A stretch of 64,000 nt of DNA from Agrococcus sp. ARC_14 (lineage in GTDB: Bacteria; Actinomycetota; Actinomycetes; Actinomycetales; Microbacteriaceae), in contig NZ_JAKUDO010000001.1 of NCBI RefSeq assembly GCF_022436485.1, positions 1,364,001 to 1,428,000 of the forward strand. The letters are read 5' to 3'. How positions within the stretch are numbered: position 1 is the first letter of the stretch; every line of letters begins with the position of its first letter. The translations under genes were made by a program, and so were the position numbers. Shown here one piece after another: positions 1 through 8,271 of the stretch. The notes under the pieces are model-generated. The model was not told where the DNA came from. It did not search any database and worked only from the letters and a program-made list of their open reading frames with translations.

Positions 1-81
1 TGGACGCCGGGCCGCGACCCGGAGAAGTTCCCGATCTGCCCCAGCTGCAAGGCGATCTACGAGAAGCTCCGCACCGAGTAA
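1..81 (+). CDS. DUF3039 domain protein, C-terminal fragment
   Basis: The reading frame is open from the left edge and stops with TAA at 79-81, giving the last 26 residues of a protein. The tail has a zinc-ribbon look (CPSC, preceded by TPGRDPEKFP), which matches the C-terminus of the DUF3039 family as I remember it. That family is small, of unknown function, and sits next to pncB in Microbacteriaceae. The remaining N-terminal part lies outside the window. The assignment rests on a short tail plus the gene neighbourhood, and no function can be given. Confidence 0.6.
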   Translation, partial: WTPGRDPEKFPICPSCKAIYEKLRTE

Positions 82-101
82 GCCGGCTCGGGTCGGATGC
101 G

Positions 102-1406
102 TCAGCGGAAGACCGTGGGGAGCGCAGGCTCGCCGCGCGCCAGGCGGTGCGCGTCGGCCGGCAGCTCGGCCACCGAGGCGGCATGGCGCTCGCGAGCGGT
201 CGCGACCCCGACGGCGCCCATCCACTGCTCGTCGATGCGTCCGTCGGTGACCAGCTGCACCTGCAGCGCGCGTCCGCGCGCGATCGCGTCCGCCGGTGCG
301 ACGTCGTCGCCCAGCAGCACCGTCTCCTCGACGGCGACGCCGTGCTCGATGGTGCGCACCGCGACCTTCTCGCCGCCCTTCGATGCCTTGTCCTCCGACT
401 GCTTCGCGACGCCGACCCATCCGCCGTCGTCACCCTGACGTGCGACGAGCTTGTAGACCATGCCGGCCGCGGGTGCGCCGGAGCCGGTGACAACGCTCGT
501 GCCGACGCCGTAGGCATCCACCGGGCTCGCCTGCAGGCCGGCGATCGCGTACTCGTCGAGGTCGCTCGTGACCGTGATGCGGGTGTCAGTTGCGCCGAGC
601 GAGTCGAGCAGCTGCCGCGCCTCTCCGGCGACCTCCGCCAGATCGCCCGAGTCGAGGCGGATGCCGCCGAGCTTCGTGCCGGCGACCTCGACAGCGGTGC
701 GGATGCCCTGCTCGATGTCGTACGTGTCCACCAGCAGCGTCGTGCCGACGCCGAGCACGTCGATCTGCGCCTGGAAGGCCTCGGCCTCGGAGTCGTGCAG
801 CAGCGTGAACGAGTGCGCGGCGGTGCCCATGGTGGGGATGCCCCAGCGGGCCCCGGCCGCGAGGTTGGAGGTGGCGGAGAAGCCTGCGATGTAGGCGGCA
901 CGAGCTGCGGCGACGGCCGCCTCCTCGTTGGCGCGCCGCGAGCCCATCTCGGCGATCGGGCGGCCCTTGGCTGCGCGCACCATGCGGGTGGCGGCGTTGG
1001 CGACAGCCGAGTCGTAGTTGAGCACCGAGAGGGCGACGGTCTCGAGCACGACGGCCTCGGCGAACGAGCCCTCGACGACCAGGATGGGGGAGCCGGGGAA
1101 ATAGAGCTCGCCCTCGGCGTAGCCGCGGATGCTGCCGGTGAAGCGGTAGTCGGCGAGCCAGTCGATGAGCTCGCTCGAGCCGACCTCGTTGTCGCGCAGG
1201 AAGGCGAGCTCGGCGTCGCCGAAGCGGAACTCGGCGAGGCGCTCGAGGAAGCGACCCGTGCCCGCGACGACGCCGTAGCGGCGGGCACCGGGCAGTCGTC
1301 TGCCGAACACCTCGAAGACGGAGGGCCGGAATGCCGTGCCGTTGCGCAGCGCGGCATCGATCATCGTCAGCTCGTAGCGGTCGGTCATGAGCGCGGTGTC
1401 GGTCAC
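102..1406 (-). CDS. pncB: Nicotinate phosphoribosyltransferase
   Basis: This 434-residue cytosolic enzyme condenses nicotinate with PRPP to nicotinate mononucleotide, using ATP, in the NAD salvage (Preiss-Handler) pathway. Length is normal for the family. The N-terminus (LMTDRYELTM) is the classic start of the family, the segment GTAAHSF near residue 194-200 carries the His expected to be phosphorylated (H198), and LGGIRLDSGDL is the conserved phosphate-binding loop. I chose the GTG at 1406 because a -10 box TAGCAT (1413-1418) ends 6 nt before it, which fits a leaderless mRNA; a second in-frame ATG lies six codons in. It is transcribed convergently with the DUF3039 gene on its left. Confidence 0.95.
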   Translation of the reverse strand: MTDTALMTDRYELTMIDAALRNGTAFRPSVFEVFGRRLPGARRYGVVAGTGRFLERLAEFRFGDAELAFLRDNEVGSSELIDWLADYRFTGSIRGYAEGELYFPGSPILVVEGSFAEAVVLETVALSVLNYDSAVANAATRMVRAAKGRPIAEMGSRRANEEAAVAAARAAYIAGFSATSNLAAGARWGIPTMGTAAHSFTLLHDSEAEAFQAQIDVLGVGTTLLVDTYDIEQGIRTAVEVAGTKLGGIRLDSGDLAEVAGEARQLLDSLGATDTRITVTSDLDEYAIAGLQASPVDAYGVGTSVVTGSGAPAAGMVYKLVARQGDDGGWVGVAKQSEDKASKGGEKVAVRTIEHGVAVEETVLLGDDVAPADAIARGRALQVQLVTDGRIDEQWMGAVGVATARERHAASVAELPADAHRLARGEPALPTVFR

Positions 1407-1490
1407 GAGGCCATGCTACGAGATGCGCAGCGGAGAGCCCCGAGAGCGAGCGCGGGAGCGCGGGCGCGGGCGTGGCTGTGAGCGCGTGGC

Positions 1491-2099
1491 TCAGCGCGCC
1501 GCGCGCGGGCGCCGCCGGACCAGCAGCACCACCAGCACCAGCGCCAGCGCGCCGAGCAGGACCGGGAGCGTGCTGCGCTCCGCGAGCTCGAGCAGCGCGC
1601 TGCCGACGACGGCGCCGCCGACCACCCAGATGCCTGCCCAGAGCAGCGCGGCGACGCCGCTGACGAGCGCGAAGCGTCGGTAGGGCATCGCTGAGGCACC
1701 CGCTGCAGCCGAGACGAAGGTGCGCACGCCCGGCAGCAGGCGGGCGACGATGATGGCCCAGACGCTGCGGGCGACGAAGGCGCGGGCCGCATCCCAGTGC
1801 TGGATGCCGAGCCGGCGCACCAGCCTGGTCTCCCGCAGCGCCGGGCCGAACCGTCGGCCGACCGCGAAGCCGATGTGGTCGCCCGCGAAGGCGCCGCTCG
1901 CGGCCGCGATGACGGCCGCGGCGACGGCAGGAGGGGAGTCGGCGAGCGCGATGGCGCCCAGCACCACGCCGGTCTCGCCGGGGAGGAGGACGCCGAGGCC
2001 GAGGGCCGCATCCAGCGCTGAGCAGAGCGCGACGGCTGCGAGCACGAGCGCCACCTGCTCGCTGGCGGCGTCGAGCGCCGCGCGGATGAGATCGATCAT
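1491..2099 (-). CDS. DedA family membrane protein
   Basis: The product is a 202-residue integral membrane protein of the DedA/SNARE-associated family. Some members are linked to undecaprenyl-phosphate or phospholipid recycling across the membrane. Visible features are hydrophobic segments at about residues 15-60, the family signature with LLPGETGVVLG near residue 38, the FAGDHIGFAVGRRFG segment near residues 70-85, and a C-terminal hydrophobic helix before a basic tail (RRRPRAAR). The ATG at 2099 is preceded by a -10 box TAGCGT (2106-2111) only 6 nt away, so the transcript is probably leaderless. It is divergent from the sensor kinase at 2208, and an 18-bp palindrome lies between the two. The substrate is not known. 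Confidence 0.85.
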   Translation of the reverse strand: MIDLIRAALDAASEQVALVLAAVALCSALDAALGLGVLLPGETGVVLGAIALADSPPAVAAAVIAAASGAFAGDHIGFAVGRRFGPALRETRLVRRLGIQHWDAARAFVARSVWAIIVARLLPGVRTFVSAAAGASAMPYRRFALVSGVAALLWAGIWVVGGAVVGSALLELAERSTLPVLLGALALVLVVLLVRRRPRAAR

Positions 2100-2155
2100 G
2101 CTTCGACGCTAAGAAGTGGCACCTCGCGGCGGACACTGCCGATCGGATGCACGTG

Positions 2156-2173
2156 CACTGACGATCGTCAGTG
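2156..2173. promoter_or_regulatory. 18-bp perfect palindrome, candidate operator of the two-component system
   Basis: CACTGACGATCGTCAGTG is a perfect palindrome. It ends 22 bp before the -10 box TACGTT (2196-2201) of the kinase gene, so it abuts or overlaps the -35 region. It is also 45 bp from the divergent dedA -10 box. That position fits binding by the response regulator encoded at 3635-4300. The palindrome is seen directly; the regulator pairing is inference. Confidence 0.5.
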
Positions 2174-2207
2174 GTGGGCCGCGAGGCGCCGCTTGTACGT
2201 TCGACGG

Positions 2208-3638
2208 ATGGACCGCATCTCTCGCACATCGCCGCAGCGGCGCCGACTCAGCCGCGGCGCACGTGCCGCTGGTGTGGCGCTCGCGAGTGCCGTGCTGAGC
2301 GCCGTCGCCTACCAGCTGCTGGCGACCGAGCCCCTGCTCGCCCTCGCGCTGGTGGCTGCGGCCGCGATCGCGGCTGCCGTGCTGCCGGGCTCGACGTCGC
2401 CGCTGCTGATCGGGGCAGCGGCGGTCGCCGGCGCCGTCGTGTCGGCCCTGTTCATGGGCCTCACGCCCGTCGCGCTCGCGAACGCCGTGGTCGGTGGCCT
2501 CGCGATCGCGCTCGCGCTGGTGGTGCCGCTCGGCATCGTCCGGGCCGGGCGGCAGCGCCGCGCGTTCATCGAACGGGGCTGGGCGCTCGCGACATCGGAA
2601 GCACGGGCACGTGACGCATCGACCGAGCGCACGCAGCAGCGGGAGCGCGCCTCGATCGCTGCCGAGATGCACGACGGGCTCGGGCATCAGCTGACGCTGA
2701 TCGCCGTGCGCCTCGCTCGGCTCTCGCTCGACGACAGCCTGCCGGCGCCCGCACGGGCAGAGATCCTGGAGGTCCGCGCCGGCGCAGCCGAGGCGGCGGA
2801 GCAGCTGGGGCGCACGGTGCAGCTGCTGCGCGACCCCTCGCGAGGCGCCGAGCACGAGCTGCCGAGCGTCGAAGCCGCCCTCGAGCGGGCTCGCGCGGCT
2901 GGCATCGAGGTGCACGCGACGATGCCGGAGCGCTGGCCGGCAGGGGTCGGCGCGAGCGCGGCGGCCGCGGTGACCCGCCTGGTGGAGGAAGGGATGGCGA
3001 ACGCCGCGAGGCACGCGCCCGGCAGCGCGGTCGCGCTCGAGGTCGGGGCGACCGCCGAGCTGGTGCGCGTCACGATGCGCAACGACCTGCCGGAGCGCTC
3101 CGGCGCGACCCAGCGCACCGGCGGCTTCGGACTGCTCGGGCTGCGGCATCGGGCGGAGGTGCTCGGTGGCGAGGTCGTCACGGGCGAGACCGACGGCGCG
3201 TTCGTCGTCACCATGACCGTGCCGACGCATCCGGAGCCGCAGGCGCCCACCGGGGCGGCGGCCGCCGTCGAGGAGCAGCGCTCACAGGCGAGCGCGCAGC
3301 GCATGGGTGCGAGCCGGCGCGCGGTGCTGCTGCCGCTCGCGATCGTCGCCGCGATCGTGATCGTCGGGGGCTGGTACTTCGTGCTCGCCACGACGATGTC
3401 GGTGCTCTCGCCCGAGGCGTTCGCGGCCATCGAGGTCGGCGATGCGCAGTCGCAGGTCGAGCCGCTGCTGCCGCCGCTGGAGATGCTCGAGGCGCCGCGC
3501 GAGCTCGTGCAGGAGCCGGCAGGCAGCGCATGCCGCTACTACGAGGCGCTGGTGAGCTTCGCGGAGCGCGCCGACGTGTACGTCGTCTGCTTCGACGACG
3601 GTGCCGTGATCGAGACCGCGACGGTGCCGGCACCGTGA
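2208..3638 (+). CDS. NarL-type sensor histidine kinase with an extra C-terminal membrane segment
   Basis: This 476-residue membrane kinase autophosphorylates on His and passes the phosphate to the regulator encoded next to it. Order of parts: about four membrane helices (residues 20-112), a HisKA_3 dimerisation segment with ERASIAAEMHDGLGHQ (phospho-acceptor H155), and a HATPase domain with the N-box EGMANAARHA and G-box GGFGLLGLRHRAE. Unusually, a further membrane helix (about residues 370-390) and a roughly 75-residue tail follow the kinase core. The tail ends in a short cysteine-containing module. I chose ATG 2208 over the in-frame TTG at 2193 because the -10 box TACGTT (2196-2201) lies 6 nt before it and would overlap the TTG start. 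Its stop overlaps the regulator start by 4 bp (GTGA). Confidence 0.88.
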   Translation: MDRISRTSPQRRRLSRGARAAGVALASAVLSAVAYQLLATEPLLALALVAAAAIAAAVLPGSTSPLLIGAAAVAGAVVSALFMGLTPVALANAVVGGLAIALALVVPLGIVRAGRQRRAFIERGWALATSEARARDASTERTQQRERASIAAEMHDGLGHQLTLIAVRLARLSLDDSLPAPARAEILEVRAGAAEAAEQLGRTVQLLRDPSRGAEHELPSVEAALERARAAGIEVHATMPERWPAGVGASAAAAVTRLVEEGMANAARHAPGSAVALEVGATAELVRVTMRNDLPERSGATQRTGGFGLLGLRHRAEVLGGEVVTGETDGAFVVTMTVPTHPEPQAPTGAAAAVEEQRSQASAQRMGASRRAVLLPLAIVAAIVIVGGWYFVLATTMSVLSPEAFAAIEVGDAQSQVEPLLPPLEMLEAPRELVQEPAGSACRYYEALVSFAERADVYVVCFDDGAVIETATVPAP

Positions 3639-4300
3639 CCGGCACGATCCGCGTGCTGCTCGCTGACGACGACAGACTCGTGCGCGCGGGCATCGCGAGC
3701 ATCCTCGCGTCGGATCCGTCCATCGTGGTCACCGGCGAGGCCGACGACGGTGCCACGGCAGTCGACCTCGTCAGAGCCCATCGTCTGGATGTCGTGCTGC
3801 TCGACATCCAGATGCCGGGCATGAGTGGCATCGAGGCACTGCGCGCGATCCGTCGGCAGCAGCCGCAGCTGCCGGTCGCGATGCTCACCACCTTCTCGGA
3901 TGACGAGCTCATCGCCGAGGCGATCGGTGGCGGGGCGGTCGGGTTCCTGCTGAAGTCGGATGAGCCGAGCCACCTCATCGCCGCGGTGCACGCCCTGGCG
4001 GACGGCGGAGGCTCCTTCTCGCCTCGCGTGGCACGCTGGCTCGCCCGCAGGGAGCAGGCGGCCCAACGGCAGCGCGGCGGTGCGCACGAGGCGGTCTCGC
4101 GCCTCACTTCGCGGCAGCGCGAGCTGCTGCGCGAGGTCGGGCGCGGGCATGCGAACGCCGCGATCGCCCGCTCGCTGCATCTCTCGGAGGGCACGGTGAA
4201 GCAGTATCTGTCTGCGCTGTTCGTCGAGCTCGGCGTCGAGAACCGCGTGCAGGCGGCGGTCGTCGCCTACCGCGCCGGGCTCTCGTCCGAAGGCGACTGA
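3635..4300 (+). CDS. Response regulator, NarL/LuxR type
   Basis: The protein has 221 residues and is a cytosolic DNA-binding regulator. The receiver domain (about 1-120) shows the acidic pocket DDD at 11-13, the phospho-acceptor D57 in LLDIQMPG, and K107 in FLLKSD. The C-terminal LuxR-type helix-turn-helix (about 152-215) has LTSRQRELLREVGRGHANAAIARSL in outline and the recognition helix SEGTVKQYLSALFVELGV. The GTG start at 3635 overlaps the kinase stop (GTGA), so the pair is translationally coupled and forms one two-component system. The 18-bp palindrome at 2156-2173 upstream of the kinase is a plausible target. The signal and regulon are not evident from the sequence. Confidence 0.92.
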   Translation: MTGTIRVLLADDDRLVRAGIASILASDPSIVVTGEADDGATAVDLVRAHRLDVVLLDIQMPGMSGIEALRAIRRQQPQLPVAMLTTFSDDELIAEAIGGGAVGFLLKSDEPSHLIAAVHALADGGGSFSPRVARWLARREQAAQRQRGGAHEAVSRLTSRQRELLREVGRGHANAAIARSLHLSEGTVKQYLSALFVELGVENRVQAAVVAYRAGLSSEGD

Positions 4301-4338
4301 GCATCCCGGGCACCGCCTGCTGCCGGTAGCGTTGTCCG

Positions 4339-4893
4339 GTGCCGAATCCCACCCGAGCCCTGCCGGATGGCGTCGAGCTGCGCGAGCCGACGCCACAGGA
4401 TGCGCCCGCTTGGGCCTCGTTCCTGGTCGAGGAGCAGCTGCGCACCTATGCCGGGCGACTGCCGCGCGACTTCGCGCTCGCGGGGCTCGCCCAGGCGAAC
4501 GTCGTCGGGCTCGCCCGTGCCTTCGGCGAGCCGCGCGAGGCCGTGCGCCGCATCGCCTGGCAGGGAGACCGGGTCGTCGGCATCGCCTCGACGAGCACGG
4601 CACCGGGCCGGTGGGAGGTCGAGCTCGGCCTGGTGCCGCCGCCCGCTGAGCGGGAGCTCGACCGGCTCTACGTGCACGCTGATATGCACGGCACGGGGCT
4701 GGGCGCCGTGCTGTTCGACGCGGTGGTCGACGAGCGGCCGCTCTACCTGTGGCTCATCGACGGCAACAGCCGCGCCGCCCGGTTCTACGAGCGGCGCGGC
4801 TTCCGTCACCAGGACGAGCAGGTCGAGACGGGCCCGACCTGGGGCAACATCCCGATGCACAGGATGGTGCGGGCCAGCACGCTCGTCGAGTAG
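4339..4893 (+). CDS. GNAT family N-acetyltransferase
   Basis: A 184-residue cytosolic acetyl-CoA-dependent acyltransferase of the GNAT superfamily. The motif A region is visible as LDRLYVHADMHGTGLGAVLFDAVV (shown here across residues 110-135; the Q/R-x-x-G-x-G/A loop is HGTGLG), followed by the motif B segment SRAARFYERRGF. The substrate cannot be told. The GTG start at 4339 lies 6 nt after a -10 box TAGCGT (4327-4332), which fits a leaderless transcript. The stop codon lies inside the left arm of a large inverted repeat (4888-4959) that probably ends transcription. Confidence 0.88.
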   Translation: MPNPTRALPDGVELREPTPQDAPAWASFLVEEQLRTYAGRLPRDFALAGLAQANVVGLARAFGEPREAVRRIAWQGDRVVGIASTSTAPGRWEVELGLVPPPAERELDRLYVHADMHGTGLGAVLFDAVVDERPLYLWLIDGNSRAARFYERRGFRHQDEQVETGPTWGNIPMHRMVRASTLVE

Positions 4894-4959
4894 CCGCCCG
4901 CAGGGCGGCGTATCGAGACGTCGACCGACTCGTCTCGATACGCCCCTGCGGGGCTACTC
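4888..4959. repeat. Large palindromic element, probable bidirectional terminator (REP-like)
   Basis: The arms start with GAGTAGCC and end with GGCTACTC. The inner part is a perfect 11-bp stem GTATCGAGACG / CGTCTCGATAC around a 10-nt loop (4910-4941), with GC-rich, slightly unequal outer arms containing CCGCAGGG / CCCTGCGG. It covers the stop codon of the acetyltransferase gene and lies in a convergent gap before the betaine-binding protein gene. The following 4954-4972 is repeated exactly at 42066-42084, also in a convergent gap. Confidence 0.75.
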
Positions 4960-4979
4960 GATGACCGTGGTGCGACGGA

Positions 4980-5945
4980 TCAGCCCAGGAAGCCCTGCTC
5001 CTCCAGCCACGCCTGGGCAATGTCTGCTGCCGGCGACTGCTGCTCGACGCTCTGGCGGTTGAGCTCGACGAGCGCGTCGGCGGTCAGCGCAGCGCTGACC
5101 TCGTTGACGGTCGCCTGCGCCTCGGCGTCGACGCGGTCGCTCGCCACCGGCACCACGTTGGAGGACAGGAAGAGCCCCTCCGGGTCCTCCAGCACGACGA
5201 GGTCGTTCTGGACGATCGTCGGGTCGGCGGTGTAGACGATGGCGAGCTGGATGTCGCCGTCCTGCAGCGCCTGGATCGTGAGCGGGCCGCCCGAATCCTC
5301 GATGGGCGTGAATCCGACCTCGATGCCGTAGTACTCGGCGATGCCCTGCGGGCCGTTGGGGCGCGTCTCTGCCTCGGAGTTGGCGCCCAGCGTCAGCGCG
5401 CCCTCGACGTTCGCCAGGTCGGCGACCGTCGTGATGTCGTTCGCCTCGGCGAACTCGCGCGTGACGACATAGGAGTCCTGGTCGGTCGCCGGCGCCTGGT
5501 CGAGGATCGTGAGACCCTCCGGAGCCGCCTCGACGAGCGCGCTGTAGACCTCGTCGCTCGTGCGCTCCGCAGGGTCCTCCGACCACTGCTGCAGCAGCGG
5601 CCCGCTGTACTCGGGGAAGAGGTCGATCGACCCGGCCTCGATCTCGGGCAGGTAGACCTCGCGCTGGCCGATCTGCAGCTGGCGATCGATCTCATAGCCG
5701 TCGGCCTCGAGGGCCTGGGCGTAGAGCTCGGCGATGATCTCGTTGGAGTAGTAGGCCTGCGAGCCGACGACGAGCGCTGCGCTGTCGCCCTCGGCGGGAG
5801 GCGTGGTCTCGCCGCCCTCCTCGAGCGGGTCGGCGCTCGCGCAGCCGGCGAGCAGCGCTGCGGCCGTGCCCATCGCGGCCAGCGCGAAGCCGGCCCGACG
5901 GATGGTGCCGAAGCGGCCACCTCTGGTGCTGGGAGTGGTGTTCAT
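4980..5945 (-). CDS. Glycine betaine/choline-type ABC transporter substrate-binding lipoprotein (OpuCC/ProX-like)
   Basis: The product is a 321-residue surface lipoprotein that should capture quaternary ammonium compatible solutes and deliver them to the membrane permeases encoded upstream. A signal peptide with twin arginines (IRRAGFALAAMG) leads to the lipobox LLAGC with Cys35. The body shows the OpuAC fold markers VVGSQAYYSNEIIAELYAQ, EIEAGSIDLFPEYSG and LQDGDIQLAIVYTADP. The start overlaps the stop of the permease gene (ATGA at 5942-5945), so it is the last gene of a four-gene operon. ProX/OpuBC and OpuCC families are close, so the exact solute (betaine, choline, carnitine) is not decided. 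Confidence 0.9.
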   Translation of the reverse strand: MNTTPSTRGGRFGTIRRAGFALAAMGTAAALLAGCASADPLEEGGETTPPAEGDSAALVVGSQAYYSNEIIAELYAQALEADGYEIDRQLQIGQREVYLPEIEAGSIDLFPEYSGPLLQQWSEDPAERTSDEVYSALVEAAPEGLTILDQAPATDQDSYVVTREFAEANDITTVADLANVEGALTLGANSEAETRPNGPQGIAEYYGIEVGFTPIEDSGGPLTIQALQDGDIQLAIVYTADPTIVQNDLVVLEDPEGLFLSSNVVPVASDRVDAEAQATVNEVSAALTADALVELNRQSVEQQSPAADIAQAWLEEQGFLG

Positions 5946-6640
5946 GCCTGGATCCTCTCTCGGGCACCCCGTGGTGCGCGATGGGGTTCGGCGCGGCGGG
6001 TCGCCGCGGATTGGACGAGCTGGAAGCAGAGCTCGACGATCAGCGAGAGCAGTGCGACGAGGATGGAGGCGCCGAGCATCATGCCGTAGTCCTGCGTCTT
6101 GAGCCCCGAGAACAGTGGTCTGCCGAGGCCGGTGTTGGAGATGTAGGCAGCCAGGGTGGCGGTGGAGATGACCTGCAGCGCGGCCGAGCGCAGGCCGCCG
6201 AGGATGACGGGCGCAGCGAGCGGCAGCTCGACCCGGGTGAGGATCTGCCGCTCGGTCAGACCGATCGCGCGAGCCGCGCCGACCGTCGCGCGGTCGACGG
6301 ATTCGACCCCCGCGTAGGCGCCGGCGATCACCGGCGGCAGCGCGAGCACCAGCAGCGCCAGGAACGGCGCCTCGAGCCCGATGCCGAACGCCAGCCCCAG
6401 CAGGGTCAGCAGGCCGAGCGTCGGCAGTGCACGTGCGCCACCGGTGATCGCGATGATCGCTCCGCGCCCACGACCGGTGTGCCCGATCATCGTGCCGATC
6501 GGGATGCCGATCACTGCGGCGGCGAGCAGCACCGCCAACGAGAAGCCCAGGTGCTCGAGGATGCGCTGCCCGATGTTGCCGGCACCCGTCCAGTTGGCGG
6601 GGTCGAACAGCCACTGCATCGCTTCGACGAGGAGGTTCAT
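5942..6640 (-). CDS. ABC transporter permease, OpuC/ProW type (second permease)
   Basis: A 232-residue integral membrane permease with about five to six helices. It carries the cytoplasmic EAA-like loop AARAIGLTERQILTRVELPL near residues 135-155, through which it contacts the ATPase. It is the partner of the permease at 6637-7281, in the arrangement ATPase-permease-permease-binding protein. Both ends overlap neighbours by 4 bp, so translation of the four genes is coupled apart from one 31-bp gap after the ATPase gene. Confidence 0.92.
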   Translation of the reverse strand: MNLLVEAMQWLFDPANWTGAGNIGQRILEHLGFSLAVLLAAAVIGIPIGTMIGHTGRGRGAIIAITGGARALPTLGLLTLLGLAFGIGLEAPFLALLVLALPPVIAGAYAGVESVDRATVGAARAIGLTERQILTRVELPLAAPVILGGLRSAALQVISTATLAAYISNTGLGRPLFSGLKTQDYGMMLGASILVALLSLIVELCFQLVQSAATRRAEPHRAPRGARERIQA

Positions 6641-7281
6641 GCGCGCACCACCGCACGTCGCCAGGGCATCGCGAATCGAGCCGCGAGCACGCAGAGGCCG
6701 TCGAGCACGAAGGCGACCACGACCGTGAGCACGAGGCCGGTCAGGATCGAGGCCTCGATGTTGCGCTGGAAGCCGTCGGTGAAGAGCGTGCCGAGGCTCG
6801 AGATGCCGATGACGGCGCCCACCGTCACGAGGCTCACCGTCGAGACCGTCACGACACGCAGCGATGAGAGCAGCACGGGTCCTGCGAGCGGCAGCTCCAC
6901 GCGCCAGAACAGCGCCCAGCGCGAGTGCCCGGTGGCCTCGGCAGCCAGCCGGACATCCTCGGGCACCGACAGGAAGGCATCCGCCGCACCGCGCACGAGC
7001 AGCGCGCAGCCGTAGAGGGTGAGCGCCGTGATCATGGTCGCGGGGGAGCGCAAGGAGAAGCCGAAGATCACCGGGATGATGATGAACAGCGGCAGCGAGG
7101 GGATCGCGTAGAGCAGCCCCGTGCCGGTCAGCAGCGGCGTGCGCCAGCGCGGGCTGCCCGCGGCGAGGCGCCCGAGCGGCACCGAGATCAGCAGGCTGAG
7201 CAGGATCGGCGGGATCGACAGCACCAGGTGGTCGACCAGCAGCTGGCCGACGATGTGCAGGTTCTGGCTCAGCCAGTTCAT
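6637..7281 (-). CDS. ABC transporter permease, OpuC/ProW type (first permease)
   Basis: A 214-residue membrane permease. The N-terminus lies outside the first helix (LLVDHLVLSIPPILLSLLI), and the coupling loop EATGHSRWALFWRVELPLAG is clear near residues 118-137. Together with the second permease it forms the membrane pore of the compatible-solute importer. It starts 31 bp after the ATPase gene stop, and its stop overlaps the start of the next gene by 4 bp. Confidence 0.92.
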   Translation of the reverse strand: MNWLSQNLHIVGQLLVDHLVLSIPPILLSLLISVPLGRLAAGSPRWRTPLLTGTGLLYAIPSLPLFIIIPVIFGFSLRSPATMITALTLYGCALLVRGAADAFLSVPEDVRLAAEATGHSRWALFWRVELPLAGPVLLSSLRVVTVSTVSLVTVGAVIGISSLGTLFTDGFQRNIEASILTGLVLTVVVAFVLDGLCVLAARFAMPWRRAVVRA

Positions 7282-7312
7282 CGCGCTGCGCCCCTCATGG
7301 CGACGGCGGCCC

Positions 7313-8125
7313 TCACGCCGACAGCACCCCGGTCGGGCGGTCGTCGCCGTCGACGACCACGCTGCGTCCGTCGACCTCTCGGATGCGCAGGGTGCGGCGG
7401 GCGGACTCGGCGCCGACGAAGTTGGAGACGAAGGCGTCTGCCGGCGCGGCGAGGATCTCGGCGGGGGTGCCGCGCTGCGCGATCTCTGCGCCGGTGCGGA
7501 GCACCACCACCTCGTCGCCGAGCGCGAAGGCCTCGTCGATGTCGTGGGTGATGAACAGGATCGTCTTGCCGATGTCGGCCTGCAGCGTGCGCATCTCGGC
7601 CTGCAGCTGGTCGCGCACGATCGGGTCGACGGCGCCGAACGGCTCGTCCATCAGCAGGATGTTGGGGTCGGCGGCGAGCGCGCGCGCGACGCCCACGCGC
7701 TGCTGCTGCCCGCCGGAGAGCTGCGCGGGGTAGCGGTCGGCGAGCGCAGGGTCGAGACCGACGCGCTCGAGCAGGCCCAGCGCATCCGCCTTCGCCTCCC
7801 GACGGTTCTTGCCCTCGAGCACCGGCACGGTCGCGATGTTGTCGGCGACGGTGCGGTGGGGCAGCAGGCCGCCCGCCTGCAGCACGTAGCCGATCGAGCG
7901 CCGCAGCTGCACGCGATCCATCGAGCGCACGTCGACGTCGTCGATCCGCACGCTGCCGCTCGTGGGTTCGACCATGCGGTTCACCATCCGCAGCAGCGTG
8001 GTCTTGCCGCTGCCGGAGGAGCCGACGAGCGCGACCACGGAGTGGGAGGGGATGCGCAGGCTGAAGTCTGTGACGGCGACGGTGCCGTCGGGGTACTGCT
8101 TGCGCACGGCGTCGAACTCGATCAC
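7313..8125 (-). CDS. ABC transporter ATP-binding protein, OpuCA/ProV type
   Basis: A 270-residue cytosolic ATPase that powers the compatible-solute importer. It shows Walker A GSSGSGKTT (about 36-44), the Q-loop region GYVLQAGGLLPHRT, the signature LSGGQQQRVGVARAL, Walker B ILLMDEPFGAVDP and the switch His in ITHDIDEA. Longer OpuA/OpuC relatives end in two CBS domains that sense ionic strength; this protein has only about 45 residues after the core and no room for a CBS pair. The GTG start follows a good SD (GGGAGGAG, 6 nt). A -10-like TATCGT lies on the minus strand at 8156-8161. The gene is divergent from murI. Confidence 0.92.
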   Translation of the reverse strand: MIEFDAVRKQYPDGTVAVTDFSLRIPSHSVVALVGSSGSGKTTLLRMVNRMVEPTSGSVRIDDVDVRSMDRVQLRRSIGYVLQAGGLLPHRTVADNIATVPVLEGKNRREAKADALGLLERVGLDPALADRYPAQLSGGQQQRVGVARALAADPNILLMDEPFGAVDPIVRDQLQAEMRTLQADIGKTILFITHDIDEAFALGDEVVVLRTGAEIAQRGTPAEILAAPADAFVSNFVGAESARRTLRIREVDGRSVVVDGDDRPTGVLSA

Positions 8126-8271
8126 GCGGGGCTCCTCCCGATCGCCGGGATGCTGACGATACCGGGTGGGACTGACATCGGGGGACAGCGGGCGCGAGTG
8201 TGGCGTCGGATGACTGCGGTGGCCGGTCGCGGCGCGGGCCGCCGTGCTCCGCCGCGACTAGGATTGCCGAC

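Noticed and set aside
2193..2207. TTG start for the sensor kinase at 2193
   Set aside because: The -10 box TACGTT overlaps this position; the ATG 6 nt after the box is better placed.
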